Assembly (NCBI RefSeq): GCF_947242115.1
Contig: NC_074716.1
Span: forward strand, 13,079,365 to 13,143,364
Origin: Biomphalaria glabrata
Taxonomy: Eukaryota; Mollusca; Gastropoda; Planorbidae
DNA length: 64,000 nt
Direction of reading: 5' to 3'
Shown: one piece after another, positions 1 to 11,800 of the stretch
Layout: each line of letters opens with the position of its first letter
How positions within the stretch are numbered: the first letter of the stretch is position 1
The notes under the pieces: model-generated
What the model saw: the letters and a program-made list of their open reading frames with translations, nothing else
The model's database searches: none
What the model was told of the DNA's origin: nothing
Position numbers and translations under genes: made by a program

Positions 1-519
1 TAATAAATGCAAGTCAATATAATTCAAACATTAAATGCAACAAGAGATTTTTAAAAAGTCAAGCAACTATTTGACAGACTAATTAATTTCAACTAAAGAA
101 ATCAAGGTAAATATATTCAAATAAATGATGAAATAAATTTTAAGAGGATGCTTGTTTGAAAAGAATAATGGAACAGTAAGTGAAAGTTATTGCCCTTATA
201 TGTAGATCTCATAAAACCTTAATTGATGTTTAGTAGCTTCAAAGAGTTCAAAATAGTTTATTTAGATTTTTTTTCATATTATCAATATTAATTCCTTATG
301 AATAAAAACAGTTTTAATGTACTATGATTATTCAACTTGTTTCAAAACTTTTTTTTTTTTAAGAATTTAAACAAATCAATAAATAATAATGAAATGCTTT
401 AAGACAACTCTGATAGAAAAAGATAATTTAAAGTCAAATTAATGATTGAAAAAAAAAAATACATATATATAGATTTAAACACTGGGCTGAAGAACAGGGT
501 CACAGCAAATTTTGATTAC
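1..519. other. CEP43 intron after exon 10 (to window edge)
   Basis: AT-rich sequence following the donor of exon 10. No further CEP43 exon, RNA gene or element was recognised here. The last coding exon presumably lies beyond the left edge. Confidence 0.6.
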
Positions 520-3500
520 CTCTTTTTTTGTAATGTTGTTATATGGGGTGGTTCATAAGGACTAGCTTTCTGGGTTGTTGAACTCACACTGGTGATAGGC
601 ACACTTCCATTGTGAGTAAAGGTAAAAATATGTCAATAAAACAATGAGGTCAACAGAAAATGGTGAATGAATCACCAAAACCAATGTTTAAACTAAACTG
701 TGTATTCTAATATTTTGTTATCACTGCAAGGTTTTCTTTTAAAACTAAAATCTAAATGCCAGAATTTCAGAAACAAAAAAATAATATTAGTATTCATTTG
801 TATTGGAACTCAGAAAAGAAAACTTATATTGAAGGTGAGGAATTATAAAATCTTTTTTCTCATGAGCCAGATGCTACAAGACTAGACTGAGTCAGTGATG
901 TGTCAGTCATGTATTTATCTAAAATATATTTTTCAAAGTTTCCATGCAAAAGAATGTATGTTTGTAAGTGAGTGTTGATGTTTTTACTTTCAGCACATGC
1001 TACTGCAATTTTCACCAATCAATCCATTACATGCTGCAATCAGGTGAGATAGAGTTTCAAACACCAACGAAGAAAGACCAGTGACAAGTGACAAGCCAAT
1101 CTATGCCATTAGGTGCCATGTTTAGAACAGAACATTCTAAAATGAGCCAACACAAAAAAAAAAAAATGAAACAAACAAAAACTGATGTCAACACCCACAC
1201 ACAAAATAAAGAAGGAGGGAAACCTTAAGAAAGTAGACCTTGACCTCTCAGTAACAAAACTGAAAAGTTACCAAAATAAAAAAATAAAAAGTTTACAACA
1301 CAAACATTGATTTTAAAATATGGAAAATATTATTTCCCTAAAGTCAACAGTAGTGATGAAGCTACATACTTAAGATATAATAACAAAAATTGAATGTTCA
1401 TATATGTGATAGAGATCTCTTGTTTAAGAAAATTATTTTTTTTTACTACATTATGGTTAAATCTTTGAAATAGGTTCTCATTATGTACTCTCTCCAGACA
1501 TCAATATATATGCTGTTCTCCAAATAGAGATATTTTAAAGCAACATACTTTTCATTTCATATAAAATGGCTTTGGTTAAAAAAAAAAAGGAATTTCTTTT
1601 GGTTAGTTTTAAATTACTGCATGAGAAATATAAAAAAAAAAATACTAAAAAAATAAAAACAGACTGACAGAGCAATAAAAAAACAACAACATTAAAATGA
1701 TTTTTAATTAAACCTAAACAGCCAAATCTAGATAAATTGAAACAGACAAATTTTTTGTATCTATCTGGTGTATGAACCATTTACAAGTGAAACTTTATGG
1801 TTTGCATTAAAGATAGGATGTGTAGCTATGACTTCAACAAAGTTATAATTATTTATGACTAAATAAGATCTGACTGTCTTTAATGACACACACACACATA
1901 CAAAATTGAACTACAAATCTTGAGAACAGAAAACATCTATGTATCTTAAAATTTGCATTAAGTGCAATGAAACAGTGTAATTAAATCTATAAAAATGTAT
2001 AAATTTGTTTCTTTTTACTTTATTAATGGCTCAAGTACAAGTAACTGGAATATATTTTGTATGAGAAATAAATGTGTCAATGCAATGCTGCTTTTATTTC
2101 TTCTTCATGTTCAAGTTTTAATATCATTCAGTATTTTGTCCACATATATAAAACCTCAAATCATAATACTTAGTGTTAATGTATTATAGTCAAGTTCCAT
2201 ACTCCAGTTTACATCCAAACAATTTTGTTAGTTCATATCAAGGATCAAACTTTAGGATTTATATTGAGTGGTGCTAACAATGCAGTCAATACAATTTAAA
2301 ACAATGTCCTTCACGTCTGCTACATATAATTTGTTGAAAGAAAGCTACCATTTTATTTCTTTTTTTTTTTATTAAATCCATGAACGTAAATTTAATTAGT
2401 TCATTTTCATTTAAATGTGTTAAACAGATGAAATGCTGAATAATTGAGAATGTTCAGTATTGATCAAATATTCATAAAGAAGAATCAAATTTAAATAAAA
2501 TCAATAGAAGGGTCTCACCTTGAAAGAGTATTATAGCTGACTGATGCAACAGGTTGGTCATCAAAGAAAGGATCTTCCTCCAGGTCACTACCATAACCTG
2601 CAGTTGTGAATTTACCCGTGGTTTTGTTTCCTTGAATGGAAGAGCCATTCACTTGGTCAGGTTTGGCAGATGATGGTGGGGAAGAGCTGGGTTTTTTAGA
2701 CTGCTGTTTGACCTGATTCACTTGATGCTGAGGTGACGTCTGCTACATCAAGAAATTGCCAGTTATGAGACAAACTTGGAAAGCAATTATGGAGATTCAA
2801 GTGATTACAAGTTGAAAAAAGTTATATGTTATGGCTCTATGCAGCAAATTTCTTAGATAAATAGAACCTTATTTCAAATTGTATGACATAATAATTTATC
2901 TACTGAACCTTTGACGCAGGTTTGTGAGTAGGAGATACAAGTTCACCCACATCATCTGAGACAACCGTCCGACAAAGAAGGAACAAACGTTTGTACATAT
3001 CTAGAAACTCATCAAAATCAATGGCTGTGGAAGGAGAGGTTTTTTTAAAATAATAAAAAATGCCATCATTTCTAATATAGACTTAGCTAGATGCAGCCAT
3101 AAATAGCTAATATATCTTTTGGATGGAGAAATGTATTAAAGACATGGTGCAATGAAGATATGCTTAATGCAAAGAGTCAATGCAGAACAAACTTGCAATG
3201 TCATTCATGCAGAAAAAAAAATTATACCTTTTGGTGTTAAAGTATAGATGGCTTAAAAACAGAAAGAAAACAAAAATTTCTTTATTTTATAAAAAATTTA
3301 ACAAAAATAAATAGTACAATCATACTTAAAAGACTGAATTATTTTTGAATATATGTAACATAGGGCACAAATTATTCATTTGTTGTACATCAATTTATCT
3401 TTATACAGTCCCAAGATGAGATTAAATCTGAAAGCTATTATTACATTATTTTTAAATAATACATTCCTATATATATATATTTATTCATAGCTTACAGCTA

Positions 3501-5747
3501 TTAAAGTCTTTGTCTGCAGCAGCAAACTCATCATTCACATAGCGATCCAACATGTTCCGATGAAAGTTGGGAAACATGTCCATAAAAAGGTCTCTAAGCT
3601 CTTCTTTATCAATAGCACCACTGCTATCCTGTGGACAGGCAAAATAAAACACATAAGTAAATACAATTATTAGCCATTGTTGAAGTTTCACACAAGTTAT
3701 ACCTAAGTGCATGATTACAAAATTACATTGAGCTAATAGTTTTCCTAACTATTGTAGCAATTCAAAACATATTTGCAGTACTAAATTAATATTAAATAAT
3801 AAAATACTTAATTACCTTGTCATAGAAATCAAATTTCTTTTTTGCCTCTTCAATTTGTTTATCAGTAAGGTTCTGGGGAAATAATTAAGTTAAAAAATGA
3901 TAATATCATAATTTTCACAATTGTTTTTAGAAGAAAAATTTAAATCTTTGTTCAACTTTGATAAATTATTACTTGCATCAGTAAATAAAAATGTGAAAAA
4001 AATAATTTTTAAAAACTTGTAAAAGGATTATAAATTGTTTTCAAAGTTGAAATATCTTGTGAAAACAAATGGTGAATACTTTCTTTGTGTTGATATATTT
4101 ATCTACTAAGTACAACACACTAGCTAGCTATAGTTTACAGATTCTGATAAAGAAAAGAAGGTTAGCCAACTGCACTACGTTAATTCTGTTACACTGGTAT
4201 TTAAGAGAGGCAGACATTGCAGAAAAAAGTAGTAGTGAGGTAATCTTGATAAAACTAAATTTTAAAATGAATGATAAATGTGTACAGATAATCTATCTGT
4301 CACGCTCAACTGCCATATAGAGAGCAGGTTGGGTTTTGAAAAAGCAAGATTTTTTAAAAATGTCATTTTAGATAAAAACAGAATTTTCCAGTTGAGACCT
4401 TGATCAGTTGTTTTCTGAATGTCCTTCAGGCTGGAATAAAAGATTATTTAAAGCCTATGCAGACTAGTCAAACTCATACACTACATCACATACAAACTCA
4501 TACACTACATCACATACAAACTCATCCATTACATCACTTACAAACACACATTACATCAATACAAACTCACACATTACATCAATACAAACTCACACATTAC
4601 ATCAATACAAACTCACACATTACATTACATACAAACTCACACATTACATTACATACAAACTCAAATGTTAACAGTGACAACAAATCGACCACTAACAGAC
4701 ACTTTATTGACTTGATTGTTACTTGGAAGTACATTACCCCCGGGTAATCTTTTCATTTGCATCTATTTTAAGCTAGGTGCTATGAATCATTATAATCAAC
4801 TTTCAAAATTATATTAGTTTTTGTAGATTTTTTCCGTTTTAAAAATGGATAATATGTATGCACATACAATAATTTTTTTTTTTAAATTCACTATCAGAAA
4901 ACCAAAAGTAGTTGTTGCCATAAATTGAGTACCATAATGACAGATGTGAAATCAGATTTTCAAAGGCCCTTTGAATGACAAAAACAATAAAGGCACTGTT
5001 AAAAAAAAATGTGATGAAAGAAACATTAAGAAAATTTTTGAGTTCCAATTTAGAGAGGAATGTAAGGAACAAATCAACAGGAAATCTGTGGGGTGTCTTA
5101 CATTTAGTGGAGCAGGAAACAAATTGTACACATCCATTTTTAAAGCTCAAGAAACTTTAAGAGTTGTGAGAAATAATTTATCTGTTCCATTCATTTCAAG
5201 GGTTCTAAGTTCCTGTTTTCTAAACGTACAAAGTCAGATTAGATATATCCATTTTCTTTTAAAGTTCTTACATTGTGTTTCTACTAAATGTATCTTTACC
5301 AGTTAACTCAATCGATTCCCAAGAGTTCTGTATAGCAAGTAAATCAAATGTCAAGGATGTATTTACTAGCGTAGTTTACATATTTAAAATATAGATTTCA
5401 ATTTAATTTTAAGTATCCAAGCTGTTTTTTGTCACCTAGTTACACATCACACACTTCTATGGGATTTATTTCAACTAGAAACACAAATTGTTTTAGTTAA
5501 CCAAAATCTTTTTTTTTTTTGGACTACCATATTGATTAGTTTAAATTTCATAAATAATATAAGTTTCTTTAAACTTGGGTGAAACTAAAAAAGCCTAAAC
5601 TATTAATAAGCATAAAAAAAATCTATTAAAAAAAATTAGTTTCTGTTTTTTCATAATTATAATTTGAAAGCAACAGTCTTTGATATTAAATAGCAGTGTT
5701 AAAGACAAAGTATTAGCAGTATATGTTTTTTACCCATTGTGTTCATG

Positions 5748-5790
<43 letters not shown>

Positions 5791-5834
5791 TTTTCTTTCA
5801 TTTTTATATATATAATAAAAATGAAAAAAATGTG

Positions 5835-5880
<46 letters not shown>

Positions 5881-8800
5881 TTTTCTTTCATTTTTATATA
5901 TATAATAAAAATGAAAAAAATGTGTAAAAATAAACAAACTCCAGAAACCACCATGTTATTTGTTTCATCACACGTTATAGAATCCAGGAATAATATTTTT
6001 TTATTGTATTTCTTTCAACAAATAAAAATCAATGTTACCCTATGTGATTTAGGCTGTGAACAGTAAAAAAGTAAAAATTGTCTAAGATAAATGGAAGCCC
6101 CATTTTAAGTTTTAAAATATTTCCAATAACTTTTATGCCACAATATAAACAAACATAGGATTTGAATCTAAATTTAATTTCATAGGAAACTAGTTAGAAA
6201 GCAGCATATTGAACATAAGTTCTGCTTCTAAAGTTACATTTTATAATACTACTTTAAAAGACAATCCCTCTACATGTGATTTCTACTAAACTTGACAGAA
6301 AAAAAAATCTTCAAATCAAAAATTGACTTCAGTAAACTAGATAGTTAAGACATTTAACTGTCTCCAGTAAACTAGTTGGAAAAGACATTTAACTGTCTCC
6401 AGTAAACTAGTTAGAAAAGGCATTTAACTTTCTCCAGTAAACTGGTTAGAAAAGACATTTAACTGTCTCCAGTAAACTAGTTAGAAAAGACATTTAACAT
6501 TCTCCAGTAAACTAGTTAGAAAAGACATTTATTTTTCTTCAGTAAACTAGTTAGAAAAGGCATTTAACTTTCTTCAGTAAACTTGTTAGAAAAGACATTT
6601 AACTTTCTTCAGTACACTGGTTAGAAAAGACATTTATTTTTCTTCAGTAAACTGGTTAGAAAAGACATTTAACTGTCTCCAGTAAACTAGTTAGAAAAGA
6701 CATTTAACTGTCTCCAGTAAACTAGTTAGAAAAGACATTTAACTGTCTCCAGTAAACTAGTTAGAAAAGACATTTATTTTTCTTCAGTAAACTAGTTGGA
6801 AAAGACATTTGACTGTCTCCAGTAAACTAGTTAGAAAAGACATTTATTTTTCTTCAGTAAACTGGTTAGAAAAGACATTTAACTGTCTCCAGTAAACTAG
6901 TTAGAAAAGACATTTAACTGTCTCCAGTAAACTAGTTAGAAAAGACATTTACTTTTCTTCAGTAAACTAGTTAGAAAAGACATTTATTTTTCTTCAGTAA
7001 ACTAGTTAGAAAAGGCATTTAACTTTCTTCACTAAACTGGTTAGAAAAGACATTTAACTTTCTTCAGTAAACTAGTTAGAAAAGGCATTTAACATTCTTC
7101 AGTAAACTGGTTAGAAAAGACATTTATTTTTCTTCAGTAAACTAGTTAGAAAAGACATTTAACTTTCTCCAGTAAACTGGTTAGAAAAGACATATTTTTA
7201 TATTTTTCTTCAGTAAACTAGTTAGAAAAGACATTTATTTTTCTTCAGTAAACTGGTTAGAAAAGAAATTTAACTGTCTCCAGTAAACTAGTTAGAAAAG
7301 ACATTTAACTGTCTCCAGTAAACTAGTTAGAAAAGACATTTAACTGTCTCCAGTAAACTAGTTAGAAAAGGCATATATTTTTCTTCAGTAAACTAGTTGG
7401 AAAAGACATTTAACTGTCTCCAGTAAACTAGTTAGAAAAGGCATTTAACTTTCTCCAGTAAACTGGTTAGAAAAGACATTTAACTGTCTCCAGTAAACTA
7501 GTTAGAAAAGACATTTAACATTCTTCAGTAAACTAGTTAGAAAAGACATTTATTTTTCTTCAGTAAACTAGTTAGAAAAGACATTTATTTTTCTTCAGTA
7601 AACTAGTTAGAAAAGGCATTTAACTTTCTTCACTAAACTGGTTAGAAAAGACATTTAACTTTCTTCAGTAAATTAGTTAGAAAAGGCATTTAACATTCTT
7701 CAGTAAACTGGTTAGAAAAGACATTTATTTTTCTTCAGTAAACTAGTTAGAAAAGACATTTAACTTTCTCCAGTAAACTGGTTAGAAAAGACATATTTTT
7801 ATATTTTTCTTCAGTAAACTAGTTAGAAAAGACATTTATTTTTCTTCAGTAAACTGGTTAGAAAAGAAATTTAACTGTCTCCAGTAAACTAGTTAGAAAA
7901 GACATTTAACTGTCTCCAGTAAACTAGTTAGAAAAGACATTTAACTGTCTCCAGTAAACTAGTTAGAAAAGGCATTTATTTTTCTTCAGTAAACTAGTTG
8001 GAAAAGACATTTAACTGTCTCCAGTAAACTAGTTAGAAAAGGCATTTAACTTTCTCCAGTAAACTGGTTAGAAAAGACATTTAACTGTCTCCAGTAAACT
8101 AGTTAGAAAAGACATTTAACATTCTCCAGTAAACTAGTTAGAAAAGACATTTATTTTTCTTCAGTAAACTAGTTAGAAAAGACATTTATTTTTCTTCAGT
8201 AAACTAGTTAGAAAAGACATTTAACTGTCTCCAGTAAACTAGTTAGAAAAGACATTTAACTGTCTCCAGTAAACTAGTTAGAAAAGACATTTATTTTTCT
8301 TCAGTAAACTAGTTAGAAAAGACATTTATTTTTCTTCAGTAAACTAGTTAGAAAAGACATTTAACTGTCTCCAGTAAACTAGTTAGAAAAGACATTTAAC
8401 ATTCTTCAGTAAACTAGTTAGAAAAGACATTTATTTTTCTTCAGTAAACTAGTTAGAAAAGACATTTAACATTCTCCAGTAAACTAGTTAGAAAAGACAT
8501 TTATTTTTCTTCAGTAAACTAGTTAGAAAAGACATTTATTTTTCTTCAGTAAACTAGTTAGAAAAGACATTTATTTTTCTTCAGTAAACTAGTTAGAAAA
8601 GACATTTAACTGTCTCCAGTAAACTAGTTAGAAAAGACATTTATTTTTCTTCAGTAAACTAGTTAGAAAAGGCATTTATTTTTCTTCAGTAAACTAGTTA
8701 GAAAAGACATTTATTTTTCTTCAGTAAACTAGTTAGAAAAGACATTTATTTTTCTTCAGTAAACTAGTTAGAAAAGGCATTTAACATTCTTCAGTAAACT

Positions 8801-11800
8801 AGTTAGAAAAGACATTTATTTTTCTTCAGTAAACTAGTTAGAAAAGACATTTAACTTTCTTCAGTAAACTAGTTAGAAAAGACATTTAACTTTCTTCAGT
8901 AAACTAGTTAGAAAAGACATTTAACTGTCTCCAGTAAACTAGTTAGAAAAGACATTGAACTATTTTCTAAAGCTATTCTCTAAAAGAAACATGACTACAT
9001 TACTGACTGTCAAAAAAAAAAAGATTGTTGTTTACCTTAGAAATATAGACAGCATCTCCTGAGCCAAAGTTTGTACTCTTTGATTTATTTACATTCTGAA
9101 GTAAAGAAGTGATGATTGGCAAGTTGCTGGAGATGTTAGTTCCTTCACCACCTAAAGATTTCAAAACTTCTGATCGTTTCATTCCTTCATTCTGTGCATG
9201 GAAACATTTAAAATATGTGAATTACATTCCTCAAATTAAAGCATTTAAAATCAATTCAACTATTTACAAAATGTTTTAACTAAATTCTTAACAAACTTAC
9301 CAACCCTGTTTCAGGCTTAAACACTGCCAATGTAAATTCAAGATTAAAAAATTCCAAAAATTCCTGCACCAAATATGCTGTTAACTTTCCTGCCAATAGA
9401 AAAATTGACTCTTTTATTAAATTCAATTATAACATTTTCAATTACTTTTTTTGTAAACTTCTTTAATGAAAAGTTTTCTTTAAAGAGTTATGGAAAAAAA
9501 ATCACATCTCAGTCATCAAGCTACAATTAAAAGTTACCATCTTTTGTTGACAAAAAACTTTTTAATTCTTTGCTTAGGAATGGTGTTTTACTCTGAAACA
9601 AAAGAAGAAAAATTATTTAGTTGTTTTTTTTCCTTCGATTTTGAGGTTAAAGAAATTGTTTGTTATTACAACTATTTTCAGACAGGGAGCCTTCTAAATT
9701 CCAGATATGCATGTTGTGGATGGATCAAACATTTTTTTTTCTCTTACATGCAGACTTCCTGCGGGCAACAGTTTTGAAGGGCTGAGTAGACATTTTGTTG
9801 GCAACATAGATGATCCCCCATTTCATCAGATGTTTAAAGTAAAGTTCCCCTTTCAGACCTTGTGGTCTATAGGGCAGATGATGTAAAGTTCATCTATTTC
9901 TGTGGCCTACGGTTAACGAGGGTGTCATGTGGCCAGCACAAGGACCAACCGCCTTTACTTTTCCCCTAACTAATGTCAGGTACCCAGAGCTGGGTGGACT
10001 CAGAGGCGCCCAAAGATCCCTAGATGAAAATCCCAGTCTTCATCAGGATTCGAACCCAGGACCTTTGGTTCGGAAGTCAAGCGCTTTACCGCTCAGCCAC
10101 CGCGCCGCCATCAGATGTTTAATTTTACTTCAAGTATTCAGATCAGAATGGACATGATCATTGAGCAGATGAAGTTATAACACTAAATAACAAGTTTTAA
10201 TATTAAGAAGAAGTGTCTATTCAAATGTAAGCATACTGTTACGATTCTCTCTCCTAATCATCAGGCCTTCTGTAAACACTGCTAAAACTCAACACAATAC
10301 ATCAACACATCAAGAACTTGACAACAAGAGCTCCACATAATCTGGTACTTTAATAAAGAGTGAATAAGTAGAAGACAGCCAATACTAGACAATTGGCATC
10401 AAACACATCAACAACTAAAATGTCACTATGTACATCACCGTACAAAACTCTACTGTCTCTCTTTCTGGACTTGTACATCAACGCCTGAGGACTCAACCAG
10501 GACCGACTTCATAGCCGACTAACAGTCCCGGTCTCGACGCTCTCCGGTCTTGAACTGCCGCTTTCCTACACACTGTCTCTCGTACACGCAGGCTTTCAAT
10601 CACATGACCATAACATTGGTCATATTTGCGTGTAATCGTGTATTCGTACTACTGTCCCTTGTCCATGGCCCCACTGACCTGAATGATTCACGTGTGTGTC
10701 AGCTGAGCCTATAGTTAACCCTTTTGCGCCGCCAATAGGGTCATAACACTGCCCCCTTCTCAGATTTGTCCGTCCCGGACAAAAATCTATCACACGACAT
10801 GGGCAGTGGAGGTGAATCGACGCAGGAGGAGGTCTATCGGTGGGGGCGACAATGGGCTTATATTGCCATCTCGATGAAGCCATCTGTGCTGTAGTCTGCG
10901 TATGTCTCTTTCTCCTTCTGCTCCAGTTGACCTTTACCTGGTTGCACTGACATCGTGGTTGCATCGCCACGCATGTTGAACTCGGCAAACGTCGCATTCG
11001 TCTCCTCCAGTCGACCTTCATCTCGTTGCACCGACGTCGTGGTTGCATCTCCAGCAAACGTTTCCCTCTTCTGCCATCCACTACGGAACGGAGCCAGCCA
11101 GCACATGGGGAGGGATAGGATGTCAGGACTGGGGTCACCAAGATCGTTGGCCTATCAGGTTGTTTCATAGGGCTTTCAGAGACGGGTTTTGGGAATGGGT
11201 ATCAGGTCCACAGGAGGGGAAATAGTGGCACACATCATCTTCAGGATTGTCCGGAGGGCAAACTAGTGGAGCAAGTTGGCAGCACTCCACTTGCGAAGGA
11301 CCCTCATTTTCAGCATCAGGCTCCGGTTCACTTACTTGACCATCACCAGGGCTTCTCACTATGGTCTCGTCAGCTGGACAAACGTCTGTTGGGTGCAGAC
11401 CTTGCCGATGGGTTCCTTGGAGTTGGCGTTCTCCCTGCAAAGCTCGACACACAAAGTTCTTGCCAAACATCTGGGTGCAGCCATCAGGATTCGAGTTCCT
11501 CTCATCAGCACTGAGAGATTGACAGATGTCTTTAATGTCCTCAGCTACAGGCTTGAGGTAAGACACGACGTTGTCTTGTTCTATCTGGCTGATGGAGGCA
11601 CTCACGTCATGGACGTCTGTAGCAAAAGCGTTGGTTGAACTATTGGTCTCGGTCTCTTCTCTTGTTTCTTTCTGCGAGTCACCCTTGATCACATTCTGAA
11701 AGCCAGCCAACATCTGCTCTTGAAAGGTGATCAAGAGCTCTACCACATCAGGTTCGAGTTCAAAGAGGAACGTGTTCGGATCTTCCTCTTCATCCACTAG

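Noticed and set aside
4400-4747. A 115-codon frame rich in His-Thr-Leu-His repeats
   Set aside because: It is the translation of the 23-bp tandem repeat inside a CEP43 intron; no splice context or non-repetitive domain supports it.
4839-5306. Overlapping open frames on both strands in CEP43 intron 5
   Set aside because: Neither strand gives a recognisable domain, and composition is AT-driven.
10955-11640. Plus-strand frames inside the LTR composite
   Set aside because: Shadows of the minus-strand gag-like region.
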